From positions 1 through 8,481 of the forward strand of contig JAJFLN010000025.1 in assembly GCA_021772705.1 (NCBI GenBank): a stretch of 8,481 nt of DNA, given 5' to 3'. The notes beneath the pieces were generated by a model that saw only the letters and a list, made by a program, of their open reading frames with translations, did no database searches and had not been told where the DNA came from. Numbering within the stretch: position 1 is the stretch's first letter; each line of letters opens with the position of its first letter. Position numbers and translations under genes: made by a program. The DNA comes from Candidatus Cloacimonadota bacterium (GTDB taxonomy: Bacteria; Muiribacteriota; UBA6191; JACPRK01). This document shows, one piece after another, positions 1-6,730 of the stretch.

Positions 1-349
1 CGATCATCAGGCCCGCCACGATGGCCGTGGCGCTGGAGCCCAGCCCCCGCGCAAGGGGAATCCGGCAGGTCACATCGACGGCGAAGGGCGGCGCTTTCTG
101 CCCTCTGTGGCGAAAGCCGGTCCTGATGGCCTGATGGACCAAGTTGTCCCGGCCTGACTCACCAGCCAGACCCGTTCCTTCCGCTCCCCTGCCGCGGAAG
201 GCGTTCCGGTCCGCCCGCCAGCCCTCGAAATCGTTGTGCAGGGCCAGGGCGAGTCCGAGGCAGTCAAAGCCAGGCCCCAGATTGCCGCTCGTGGCGGGTA
301 CTCGAACCCGGACGGCTGGAACCTGGGCCCCCGATGCCTTCCTGGACAT
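1..349 (-). CDS. thrB: Homoserine kinase, N-terminal part (cut by window edge)
   Basis: Phosphorylates L-homoserine with ATP to O-phosphohomoserine, the substrate of the threonine synthase encoded just upstream. It is a cytosolic GHMP-family kinase. The first 116 residues are visible. They contain the N-terminal substrate-binding strand and loop PATSGNLGPGFDCLGLAL (residues 18-35) and the GHMP ATP-binding loop PLARGLGSSATA (about 98-109), both diagnostic for ThrB. The ATG (349-347) shares its A with the TGA of thrC (TGATG). A GAAGAGG Shine-Dalgarno-like sequence inside the thrC end lies 7 nt upstream, so translational coupling is likely. Homoserine kinases are usually about 300 residues, so roughly two thirds of the gene lies beyond the left edge. 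No frame break is visible in the part present. Confidence 0.93.
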   Translation of the reverse strand, partial: MSRKASGAQVPAVRVRVPATSGNLGPGFDCLGLALALHNDFEGWRADRNAFRGRGAEGTGLAGESGRDNLVHQAIRTGFRHRGQKAPPFAVDVTCRIPLARGLGSSATAIVAGLMI

Positions 350-1410
350 CACAGGGCCTCTTCGATCACCTTGCAGATGGAGTCCAGATCCCCGGAGGTC
401 TCGATCATCTTGGTTTCCACCGTCATGGCCCGATCCGGGTCCTTCAACCCGTTCCCCGTCAAGGTGCAGACCACTCGGGTTTCGAAGGGGAAGTAACCGG
501 TCCGGGCCTTCTTCAGAACTCCCGCCAGGGATGCGGCGCTGGCGGGCTCGGCGAAGATACCCTCCGTCTTGGCCAGAAGGAAATAGGCCTCCAGGATCTC
601 CTCGTCCGTCACCTTCTCGATGTGTCCGCCGGAGTCGCTGGCCGCCTCGACGGCACCCTGCCAGCTGGCCGGGTTTCCGATCCGGATCGCCGTGGCGATG
701 GTCTCGGGGGACTCGATGGGATGGCCATCCACGATGGGTGCCGCACCTGCCGCCTGAAACCCCAGCATGATAGGCAGTCGCCTCAGCTTTCCCACCTGCT
801 GATACTTCCGGTAGCCCCTCCAGGTGGCGGTGATGTTTCCCGCGTTCCCCACCGGCAGGGCATGAAAGTCCGGCGACCCGTTCAGCTCGTCCACCACCTC
901 GAAAGCGGCGCTCATCTGCCCCTTGATGCGGTTCGGGTTGATGGAGTTGACGATGGTGAGAGGAAATCGATCGGGCAGCTGCTTGACTGCCTCCAGCGCC
1001 TGATCGAAGTTCCCGTCCACGGCTACAACCGTGGCGCCGTACATCAGGGACTGGGCCAGCTTTCCCAGGGCCACGTTGCCACCAGGCAACAGGACCAGGG
1101 ACTTCACTCCCGCCCGGGCAGCGTAGGCCGAGGCGCTGGCTGCCGTGTTGCCCGTCGAGGCGCAGACCACGGCTCGGGCGCCGTCGGAGACGGCCTTGCT
1201 CACGGCCGCCGTCATGCCCCGATCCTTGAAGGAGGACGTCGGGTTGGCCCCGTCGAACTTGAAGAAGAGCCGGATCTTTAACCGGCAGTGCTCTACCAGG
1301 CGATGTGACTGGATGAGGGGCGTGTCCCCTTCCTCCAGACTGATGACTGGATCCAGGGGGCCCAACTCCAGCAGATCGCCGTAACGCTCGATGATTCCTC
1401 CACGGGACAT
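349..1410 (-). CDS. thrC: Threonine synthase (PLP-dependent)
   Basis: Converts O-phosphohomoserine to L-threonine and phosphate, the last step of threonine synthesis, in the cytosol. The protein has 353 residues, the length of the shorter Bacillus-type ThrC class. Visible motifs are the PLP-lysine segment NPTSSFKDRG (K62 as the Schiff-base lysine), the substrate loop CASTGNTAASASAYAARAG (83-101), the GNAGN phosphate-binding stretch (188-192) and the C-terminal LTGNGLKD (317-324). The reading frame is open further upstream to 1563. The ATG at 1410 is preferred because AAGGAG lies 9 nt before it and because the extra 51 residues would overlap the hom C-terminus and resemble no ThrC sequence. 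It sits 28 nt after hom and overlaps thrB by one base, so co-transcription is likely. Confidence 0.96.
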   Translation of the reverse strand: MSRGGIIERYGDLLELGPLDPVISLEEGDTPLIQSHRLVEHCRLKIRLFFKFDGANPTSSFKDRGMTAAVSKAVSDGARAVVCASTGNTAASASAYAARAGVKSLVLLPGGNVALGKLAQSLMYGATVVAVDGNFDQALEAVKQLPDRFPLTIVNSINPNRIKGQMSAAFEVVDELNGSPDFHALPVGNAGNITATWRGYRKYQQVGKLRRLPIMLGFQAAGAAPIVDGHPIESPETIATAIRIGNPASWQGAVEAASDSGGHIEKVTDEEILEAYFLLAKTEGIFAEPASAASLAGVLKKARTGYFPFETRVVCTLTGNGLKDPDRAMTVETKMIETSGDLDSICKVIEEAL

Positions 1411-1419
1411 GCTCGTCGT

Positions 1420-1425
1420 CTCCTT
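1420..1425 (-). promoter_or_regulatory. Ribosome binding site deciding the thrC start
   Basis: AAGGAG on the minus strand, 9 nt before the ATG at 1410. This settles the start of thrC against the longer open frame that runs upstream into the hom coding sequence. Confidence 0.8.
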
Positions 1426-1438
1426 CTGCCGAGCCGGC

Positions 1439-2698
1439 TCAGGCCGGCAGCTCTCCCTCGACCCGCAGCCAGGCCAGAGGGGCCTCGCGGCTGCCGCCAG
1501 CCAGGGGTGAGAGTATCGATGCGGGAGTACCTCGACCGGTGATGAGAGCCACCTCGTCTCCATCTGAGACGCTGGCCTTCACGTCAATGTCCTCGTTCTC
1601 GAGCACCTTCTTTACCTCCGACGCCTCGCCGGTCACGCGGAGGTAATGTCCCGTGACGAACTTCTCCGACGACACAGTGGAAGCCGTGCTGGAGAGGCCG
1701 ATGGCCGAGTAAGGTTCAGGCCGCAGGGCGATGGCCAGCAGGTCACTCAGGATGGCTCCCGCCGTGGGGGGCCCACCGGCGCCCCTGCCGCTCAGGAAGT
1801 AGTCCCCTCGGCTCTCGGTGATGACATGGATGCCGTTCTCCTCCATGGCCAGGCGCCCCAGGGGAGAGCTGGCCGGCATCAGGGCGGGATGGACCCGAAG
1901 CTCCCAGTGGCCCTCTTCCGCCGATCGCCGGACGACGGCCACGGGTTTCACCACGTAACCCAGTTTGGCCGCGAGGCGGAGATCCCTCGGTTTGACATCC
2001 TTGATTCCCTCGCAGAATACGTCCTTGCGAGTCACCGGGAGCGCCAGGGCGATCCGGGCCAGGATCGCCAGCTTGCAGGCCGCATCCTCTCCGCTCACGT
2101 CATCCGACGGGTCCGGCTCGGCAAATCCGGCGCGCTGCGCCTCCGACAGGGCCGTGTCGAAGGACATCCGCTCCCGCTCCATCCGGGTCAGCATGTAGTG
2201 AGTCGTGCCGTTCAGGATTCCCACGATCTCCCGGACACCGTAGGTGCTGAGGGCATTACGTAAGGCCCGCATGACTGGAATTCCACCAGCCACCGCCGAC
2301 TCGTAGGCCAGGGAGACCTGGTGTTCCCGGGCCAGCTCCTCCAGCTCGCCCATGTGGCGAGCGAGCAACGCCTTGTTGGCAGTAACCACGTGCTTGTTCT
2401 GCTCCAGGGCCCTACGAAGCCAGCCCCGAGCCTCCTCGATCCGGCCTGTGACCTCCACCACGGTATGCACGCCGGGATCGTCGATGACCTCTTCGGCCTT
2501 GTCGGTCAGGCAGCCGGCCGGCAACTCGAATGATCGCTTCCGCTTCAGGTCCCTGACAGCCACCCGGACCACCCGGGGGGACACGTTCCATCGACGCTCC
2601 CAGAGCTCCCGGTCTTCCTCCAGACTCCGCACCAACTCGGAGCCGACGACACCGAAGCCAAGCAGTCCGATCCCTAGAGGTTTGAGGTCCTGACTCAC
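1439..2698 (-). CDS. hom: Homoserine dehydrogenase, monofunctional
   Basis: Reduces L-aspartate 4-semialdehyde to L-homoserine with NAD(P)H, at the branch point to threonine and methionine. The 419 residues start with a Rossmann fold carrying GFGVVG (14-19). Next come VVEVTGR (80-86), KHVVTANKALLA (102-113), ESAVAGGIPVMRAL (133-146) and GILNGTTHYML (160-170). The catalytic region is DPSDDVSGEDAACKL (196-210), with the Asp and Lys expected at D205 and K209. GRGAGGPPTAGAILSDL (304-320) completes the core. The start codon is GTG, with AGGA about 8 nt upstream. No aspartokinase domain is fused. The last ~70 residues occupy the place of the usual regulatory ACT domain, but the Pro-Gly turn typical of ACT (D-x-P-G-V-L) is missing and the segment is short. 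Feedback control by threonine may therefore be altered; this is inference. Confidence 0.96.
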   Translation of the reverse strand: MSQDLKPLGIGLLGFGVVGSELVRSLEEDRELWERRWNVSPRVVRVAVRDLKRKRSFELPAGCLTDKAEEVIDDPGVHTVVEVTGRIEEARGWLRRALEQNKHVVTANKALLARHMGELEELAREHQVSLAYESAVAGGIPVMRALRNALSTYGVREIVGILNGTTHYMLTRMERERMSFDTALSEAQRAGFAEPDPSDDVSGEDAACKLAILARIALALPVTRKDVFCEGIKDVKPRDLRLAAKLGYVVKPVAVVRRSAEEGHWELRVHPALMPASSPLGRLAMEENGIHVITESRGDYFLSGRGAGGPPTAGAILSDLLAIALRPEPYSAIGLSSTASTVSSEKFVTGHYLRVTGEASEVKKVLENEDIDVKASVSDGDEVALITGRGTPASILSPLAGGSREAPLAWLRVEGELPA

Positions 2699-2756
2699 TG
2701 TCGTTCCTGTCTCCGGCTGAGTCGTTCCGCTTCCTGGGCGCTGGGACCGGCGGAAC

Positions 2757-3455
2757 CTATCGGCTGCGTCCTTCCGTGCGGAGGATCATGCTTCCCAGCG
2801 ACACTGCCAGCACCGACGCGAGGGCAAAGGGTGTCAGAGGCGTCTCAGGAGTGCGGGTGATGTACTTCAGGTAGACGAAGGCGAAGGCCACCGTGAACCC
2901 GAGAAACACTAGGGCCCGTCCCTGATCGACCCGGGAGATGTCCGCCTCGGAGGGCATGGGCCACTCCGCCGAAGCAGCCTTGGCCGTCAGGTTCTTCTTC
3001 AGAGTCTCCAGCAACTTCACGTTATCCCGGATCGCCTGAAGCTCCTTGTAGAATGCAAAGAGTGAGAAGACCACAGCGAAGCCAGCCCCCAGGCCATGGA
3101 CGATGGGAGGCAGGCCCCGGGTCATGGCGAACCCACCGAGAACCACGGCGCCCAACAACAGCAGGATAGCGTTGAACACCCAGGGAAAGGAACGCTTCTT
3201 CAGGGTCCGAGTCTCCTCCGCCAAGGCCGGGTCCAGATCGTAGGTCTCGACGGCATCCTTGATCGACATCCCTGTCCCGAGAAAGTAAGTGAAGACAGCG
3301 CAATGCATCGAGCAGGCCAGCAGCGCCGCCACGGTCCCGAGTGTCTGATGGTTCGGCAAGGCCGGAATGAGCCAGGCACCGAACATCCCGGTCCCGAGGG
3401 CAGCCACGAAACCGACGAGAGACGCGGAGGCGAAGAGTGTGATGACGAGAGGCAT
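2757..3455 (-). CDS. Multi-pass membrane protein of unknown function
   Basis: I do not recognise this family. The 232-residue protein shows about six hydrophobic segments: residues ~3-32, 38-62, 92-111, 117-136, 180-199 and 207-225. A hydrophilic stretch with a helical, Leu-heptad character (KELQAIRDNVKLLETLKKNL, 137-156) lies between the fourth and fifth. A striking patch is CSMHCAVFTYFLGTG (48-62) in the second segment. Intramembrane H51 and H120 could bind a cofactor, but nothing proves it. The ATG at 3455 is the only reasonable start before an upstream in-frame stop (about 3515-3513), and it has no Shine-Dalgarno sequence. It lies 58 nt upstream of hom on the same strand, probably as the first gene of the operon. 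A link to amino-acid transport or redox function is possible but not shown. Confidence 0.75.
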   Translation of the reverse strand: MPLVITLFASASLVGFVAALGTGMFGAWLIPALPNHQTLGTVAALLACSMHCAVFTYFLGTGMSIKDAVETYDLDPALAEETRTLKKRSFPWVFNAILLLLGAVVLGGFAMTRGLPPIVHGLGAGFAVVFSLFAFYKELQAIRDNVKLLETLKKNLTAKAASAEWPMPSEADISRVDQGRALVFLGFTVAFAFVYLKYITRTPETPLTPFALASVLAVSLGSMILRTEGRSR

Positions 3456-3514
3456 ATGATGGTTATGGAGTCCGGCTGCAGCGGCGAGCCCCAGCAGCGA
3501 CCAGTGGAACGATC

Positions 3515-3544
3515 ATCTTAGGGGTGAGCCGCTTGGGAAGTCAA
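3515..3544 (-). promoter_or_regulatory. Sigma70-like promoter of the membrane protein-hom-thrC-thrB operon
   Basis: On the minus strand, TTGACT (3544-3539, 5 of 6 consensus bases) and TAAGAT (3520-3515, 4 of 6) are separated by 18 nt. Transcription would start near 3508, giving a leader of about 53 nt before the ATG at 3455. The 10-bp palindrome GAGCCGGCTC (3548-3557) sits just upstream of the -35 box and could be an operator, but this is weak. I see no threonine-rich leader peptide or attenuator hairpin. A second, weaker -10-like CATAAC lies only 6 nt before the ATG, so a leaderless start is an alternative. Confidence 0.5.
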
Positions 3545-3659
3545 ATCGAGCCGGCTCAGCGGGGTGCATGTCCCGTAGGGGGTCCCCTCCTCCGTTCACC
3601 CCGACCCTTCTATGAGGGCCAGGCAGGAGGCATGATCCCTCCAGAGACGCCATGACCGC

Positions 3660-3688
3660 TAGGCACTTTCCACATGGATCCTTATACT
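3660..3688 (+). promoter_or_regulatory. Promoter of the minor-pilin cluster, apparently leaderless
   Basis: TAGGCA (3660-3665, 4 of 6) and TATACT (3683-3688, 5 of 6) are separated by exactly 17 nt. The ATG of the PilX-like gene begins at 3696, only 7 nt after the -10 box, which is where transcription would be expected to start. There is no Shine-Dalgarno sequence between them. The transcript is therefore predicted to begin at or within a base or two of the start codon. Confidence 0.55.
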
Positions 3689-3695
3689 CTATCGT

Positions 3696-5174
3696 ATGGC
3701 TTTTCAGACGCGATCGAGGGACAGGTCCGGAGTCGGGGCCATCTTTTTCATCGCCACGGCGATCGTGGTGGTCCTGTCGATCATGGTCATGGCCAACTCC
3801 CTGTTCACGTCCAAGGTGCAGGAACAGGCCGTCGACATCTCCGTGGCGGACCGGGCAGGGACAGTGGCGGAGTCCGCCGTGGAAGAGGTGGCCTACCGCC
3901 TCCTGTCCCGTTTGAACGACCCCGATGGAGACCTGGAGCTCTACGACGTGATCCGGAAGTTCGACGGCAACCCGTCTGTCAGCACCGAGGAATCACCTTT
4001 CCTGGAGGGCAGGACCGCAGTCCTGGAGCCGGTGCTGACCCAGCGCGCCTACCAGGACACGACGGAGGTCCAGGCCGGCAAGGTCACGGCGGGCCCGGAG
4101 GAGCAGCTGCCTCTGACCAACGCCAGTGACAGCAATGAGTCCTACGGGACCTTCGGGTTCGAGGAGGCCGCGAGAGTGACCCCTCCGGGCAACTTCCGAA
4201 GCGTGGAGCGGAAGGTCTACTTCTCCAAGACCTTCAAGGTGGTCCTCCTGGCGCCCCCCTATCCATTCAACAAGTACACCCTGTTCCTGAAGGAACCTCG
4301 CCGGTTCCGGGCCTACTTCGAGAGGTACGAGCAGGCCCGGGAACAGGTGGATGCCCTCAACGTCTCCCTTCCGGCGGATCGGCAGATCGTCCTCCCCGAC
4401 TTCCCCATCGAGGACGGCGGTTCCACTCGTCCCATCTTCAGCACCGCCGGCACGGTGGAGTCCGCCGCCACGGCCATGTCCAGCCTGTCGCCGGCTAATC
4501 CCATCGATCCGGCGACGATCCTCGCCTCCGTCCAGGCCGATTTCGCCCGCGTGGCGTCACAGCTGAAGCGGCAGCCCACGGCCGAGACCTCCGAGTTCGA
4601 GGACAAGCAGTACTATGACCCATTCTCGGAGGCGGCACTGGAGCGTCGGGCGACCCACATCTACGACAACTTCGCCGAGTTGCTGGGGCGAGTCTCGAGA
4701 AACGGCGTGCTGGTGCTGAACGGTTTCTACCTCGTACGCCGGGGCGTGACCCTGGACATGCCCTGGACCGGCCGGGGCGTGATCGCCACGACCTCCCCAG
4801 AAGGGATCCGCGTCAAGTCCGCCGAGAAGCAGGGTGATGGACGGCTGGTGCTGGTCGCCTCACGGGGACCCGTCGACCTGTCCCCGCTGTCTTCCACCGA
4901 CACTCTTCAGGCCGACGTGCTGGCGCCGGAGGGCGTACTCGATGGCGCCTCAGGTAAGAGGATCGAGGGCATCGTCATGGTCCGGGACCTGGCCGGTTCA
5001 CCCGACCCCTATGCGCCAGGACCCACCATCACCCGGCCCGCCGAGAGCGACTACGAACCCTGGACCGGCGGCGGCGCCCTGTCGCCGGATTATAAGAAAC
5101 AGCTGGCATTCTTCCTGAACCCGGGCTTCCTGAAGCGGGAGTACCAGTCGAAAAGAGAGAAGTCCGGAAACTGA
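3696..5174 (+). CDS. PilX-like minor pilin / pilus-assembly protein with beta-rich C-terminus
   Basis: Probably a membrane-anchored component of a type IV pilus or pseudopilus. A short basic N-terminus is followed by one transmembrane helix (GAIFFIATAIVVVLSIMVMANSL, residues ~14-36, split here only by position). Next is an amphipathic helix containing VADRAGTVAESAVEEVAYRLL (about 50-70), where A-E-S-A-x-E-E recalls the AESA-type helix of PilX proteins. The canonical G|F-x-x-x-E prepilin motif is absent; glycines 12 and 14 precede the helix but no Glu follows at +5. The total length of 492 residues is far above the usual ~200 for PilX. The region ~340-440 alternates short hydrophobic strands and Gly/Asp turns (GVLVLNGFYLV, GRGVIATT, GRLVLVASRG, IEGIVMVRDL), suggesting a beta-helix or beta-solenoid. 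The ATG at 3696 is the first possible start after an in-frame TAG at 3660. The PilW-like gene follows 83 nt downstream. The family assignment is inferred from the N-terminus and context. Confidence 0.7.
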   Translation: MAFQTRSRDRSGVGAIFFIATAIVVVLSIMVMANSLFTSKVQEQAVDISVADRAGTVAESAVEEVAYRLLSRLNDPDGDLELYDVIRKFDGNPSVSTEESPFLEGRTAVLEPVLTQRAYQDTTEVQAGKVTAGPEEQLPLTNASDSNESYGTFGFEEAARVTPPGNFRSVERKVYFSKTFKVVLLAPPYPFNKYTLFLKEPRRFRAYFERYEQAREQVDALNVSLPADRQIVLPDFPIEDGGSTRPIFSTAGTVESAATAMSSLSPANPIDPATILASVQADFARVASQLKRQPTAETSEFEDKQYYDPFSEAALERRATHIYDNFAELLGRVSRNGVLVLNGFYLVRRGVTLDMPWTGRGVIATTSPEGIRVKSAEKQGDGRLVLVASRGPVDLSPLSSTDTLQADVLAPEGVLDGASGKRIEGIVMVRDLAGSPDPYAPGPTITRPAESDYEPWTGGGALSPDYKKQLAFFLNPGFLKREYQSKREKSGN

Positions 5175-5242
5175 CAGGCCCAGGTAAAGCCAAGATGACC
5201 TATGACCCGAGAACAGAACTGGAATTCCTGCCCAGGACATTC

Positions 5243-5248
5243 AGGAGG
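5243..5248 (+). promoter_or_regulatory. Ribosome binding site of the PilW-like gene
   Basis: A perfect AGGAGG, 9 nt before the ATG at 5258. It decides that start over the in-frame ATG at 5195, which would give a 38-residue leader before the prepilin cleavage site instead of the normal 17. Confidence 0.85.
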
Positions 5249-5257
5249 CCGAGGACG

Positions 5258-6568
5258 ATGAATCAGCCCTCGATAATCCAGAGAAACAGCGTCAGAAGAA
5301 ACGGTGGTTTCACCATCGTTGAAGTGTTGATCGCCGCCGCAGTCGGCGCCCTGCTCATGGGCGCCCTCTACGACATGTTCTACACCGGCAGCCGGATCAA
5401 CAGGGACACCCAGAATAGAGCAGACGCGCTGCAGGCGGCGAGCCTCACGCTGGCCAGCATCCAGCAGGATCTGAAGCAGCTCATCACTCTGCCGGTTAAT
5501 CGGGACTCGGAGGGAAAGCCTATCAACCGGTTCGGAGACCATCAGGTTCCGGTCAGAATTTCACCCCTGGGAAGGAACATCACGTTCTACGTTCCCGATG
5601 GTGGGACGGGGGAGCTTCCCAGCCCCTCAGCCGTGGCCGTGACTTACGGCCTGGAGCAGGCCAACACTGGAGGCCTCTTCCGGGTGAAGCGGACCGAGCG
5701 ACGTGGCGACGAGGACGAGGATGTCTCCGGAAGGGTCCTCTCGACGGTGAACGTCCGAGGGATGCGGTTTCGCCTCCTGGCACCCAACGCAATCCGGGAG
5801 GATGAGAAGTCACCAGACTCCAACTTCTACGTCGAGACCGTCGTTACCGGCTCCGACGCGACGGGCTTGACCACCATGACCCTCGCCTCCTTGACCCAGC
5901 TAGACTATCCCTCCACGTTCCAGCAGACCCGAAACCGGAACGTGAACGAGACCCTGGCATTCCAGCCCAGGGCGCCCCTCCCGAACGTGCCGGATCAGCG
6001 GTCCTACACCCAGGAGGAGTTCGATGCCCTCCAGCAGCTTCGCGACTTGGCCGAGCAGTTCCAGCGCGGGGAGGTCGGAGTCGACGAGCTGGAGCCTCAG
6101 GTTCGAAAGGTCGTGGAGATCGCCGACCGCCAGCCAGGCCGCAAGGACGTCGTGGCCACCCAAGGCGTCGTCGGACTGCCGCCCCTGGGTGACACGCCGC
6201 TGACACTGCAACCGGGCAGCCCGGGCCGGCCCATCGAGTTCCAGACTCCCGGTGGAGACAGTGTCATCGTGCCGACGAACCGGGATGAAATCAACAATCG
6301 CATCCTCGAGGAAATCGCCCGCCAAGGCGCCGGCGGCGGCGGCAACATCCGGATCACCATGACCGATACCTTCGCCGAGTTCAGCCCAGGCTCCGATGGC
6401 AACCTGCAGCGCACCAACATCCAGGGCACCAGTCGCGAAGGCAACGTGAGCTTCGAATCCGACGCCGGCACAGACTTCGACGCCGTCCACGACGCCGCCG
6501 TCGCCAGCTTCCGAGGACCGACCTCCAAGTTCTTCGGCAGCTACGGCCTCCCCCCCCCTTCATTCTAA
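5258..6568 (+). CDS. PilW-like type IV prepilin (minor pilin) with long C-terminal extension
   Basis: A class III signal prepilin, expected to be cut and methylated by prepilin peptidase and inserted in the inner membrane for pilus assembly. The 17-residue basic leader ends in NGG, and cleavage is predicted at G17|F18 of GG|FTIVEVLIAAAVGALLMG, with the essential E5 present. The hydrophobic helix is followed by RADALQAASLTLASIQQDLKQ (54-74), as in PilW proteins. A beta-rich head extends to about residue 220. The rest is unusual for PilW: a charged helical segment (about 250-290), a Pro/Gly-rich linker (305-335), a GAGGGGN run (357-363) and a Ser/Asp-rich tail. The total of 436 residues exceeds typical PilW (about 250-350). 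The end of the gene contains a run of nine C (6550-6558) coding LPPP five codons before the stop. The start at 5258 is fixed by AGGAGG. Confidence 0.85.
   Translation: MNQPSIIQRNSVRRNGGFTIVEVLIAAAVGALLMGALYDMFYTGSRINRDTQNRADALQAASLTLASIQQDLKQLITLPVNRDSEGKPINRFGDHQVPVRISPLGRNITFYVPDGGTGELPSPSAVAVTYGLEQANTGGLFRVKRTERRGDEDEDVSGRVLSTVNVRGMRFRLLAPNAIREDEKSPDSNFYVETVVTGSDATGLTTMTLASLTQLDYPSTFQQTRNRNVNETLAFQPRAPLPNVPDQRSYTQEEFDALQQLRDLAEQFQRGEVGVDELEPQVRKVVEIADRQPGRKDVVATQGVVGLPPLGDTPLTLQPGSPGRPIEFQTPGGDSVIVPTNRDEINNRILEEIARQGAGGGGNIRITMTDTFAEFSPGSDGNLQRTNIQGTSREGNVSFESDAGTDFDAVHDAAVASFRGPTSKFFGSYGLPPPSF
6550..6558 (+). repeat. Poly-C tract (C9) in the 3' end of the PilW-like gene
   Basis: Nine consecutive C residues lie within the coding sequence, 8 nt before the TAA stop. 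Gain of one C would carry the reading frame on for about 44 codons to a TGA at 6691. Loss of one C would carry it on for about 52 codons to the TAG at 6714. The tract is long enough to be slippage-prone, but variation is not shown by one sequence. Confidence 0.8.
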
Positions 6569-6569
6569 G

Positions 6570-6598
6570 AGCCCCTCCGCCCTTTGCCCAGCCCCTCC
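6570..6598 (+). repeat. Short direct repeat AGCCCCTCC
   Basis: AGCCCCTCC occurs at 6570-6578 and again at 6590-6598, just before the heptamer array. It may be a degraded extension of the same low-complexity region. Confidence 0.5.
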
Positions 6599-6600
6599 CC

Positions 6601-6682
6601 GTCCCCCGTCCCCCGTCCCCCGAGGTCCGAGGTCCGATCCGAGGTCCGAAGCCCGCCGCCCAGCGCCCAGCGCCCAGCGCCC
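6601..6682 (+). repeat. Mosaic array of phased 7-bp tandem repeats
   Basis: Read in steps of seven, the stretch holds GTCCCCC three times (6601-6621), GAGGTCC twice (6622-6635), a 5-nt GATCC, GAGGTCC again (6641-6647), GAAGCCC, GCCGCCC and AGCGCCC three times (6662-6682). Different heptamers share one phase, as if repeat units diverged and re-amplified locally. This is the bulk of the 162-bp gap between the PilW-like and PilV-like genes. No gene is evident in it. Confidence 0.9.
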
Positions 6683-6689
6683 CCCAAGG

Positions 6690-6719
6690 CTGACACCCAC
6701 CACCTCAATCATGTAGCCT
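6690..6719 (+). promoter_or_regulatory. Possible promoter of the PilV-like gene
   Basis: CTGACA (6690-6695, 5 of 6 to the -35 consensus) and TAGCCT (6714-6719, 3 of 6) are 18 nt apart. A start near 6726 would leave a leader of only a few bases before the ATG at 6731, which has no Shine-Dalgarno sequence. The -10 match is weak, and read-through from the upstream genes is equally possible. Confidence 0.25.
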
Positions 6720-6730
6720 GATCAAAGCTG

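Noticed and set aside
334..1281. Long plus-strand open frames opposite thrC and thrB (also 144-770)
   Set aside because: They are antisense shadows in GC-rich DNA; the minus strand has unmistakable ThrC and ThrB motifs and the plus frames have low-complexity composition.
1411..1563. Longer thrC start at 1563
   Set aside because: It would overlap the hom C-terminus by over 100 nt, adds residues foreign to ThrC, and ignores the AAGGAG 9 nt before the ATG at 1410.
3456..3514. Threonine attenuator, T-box or riboswitch in the operon leader
   Set aside because: The ~53-nt leader is too short and shows no Thr-rich peptide, T-box motif or terminator pair.
1431..3559. GAGCCGGCTCAG present at 1431-1442 and 3548-3559, possible shared operator
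   Set aside because: A single 12-bp match in 8.5 kb of GC-rich DNA is expected by chance, and the first copy lies in the hom-thrC gap at the hom 3' end with no nearby promoter.
3577..3590. GGGGTCCCC palindrome in the divergent intergenic region
   Set aside because: Short palindrome in GC-rich DNA, not positioned at either promoter box; no support for an operator.
5195..5257. Upstream ATG (5195) for the PilW-like gene
   Set aside because: It lacks a ribosome site and gives an abnormally long prepilin leader; AGGAGG fits the ATG at 5258.
6601..6682. CRISPR-like array
   Set aside because: Units are 7 bp with no spacers and no cas genes nearby.
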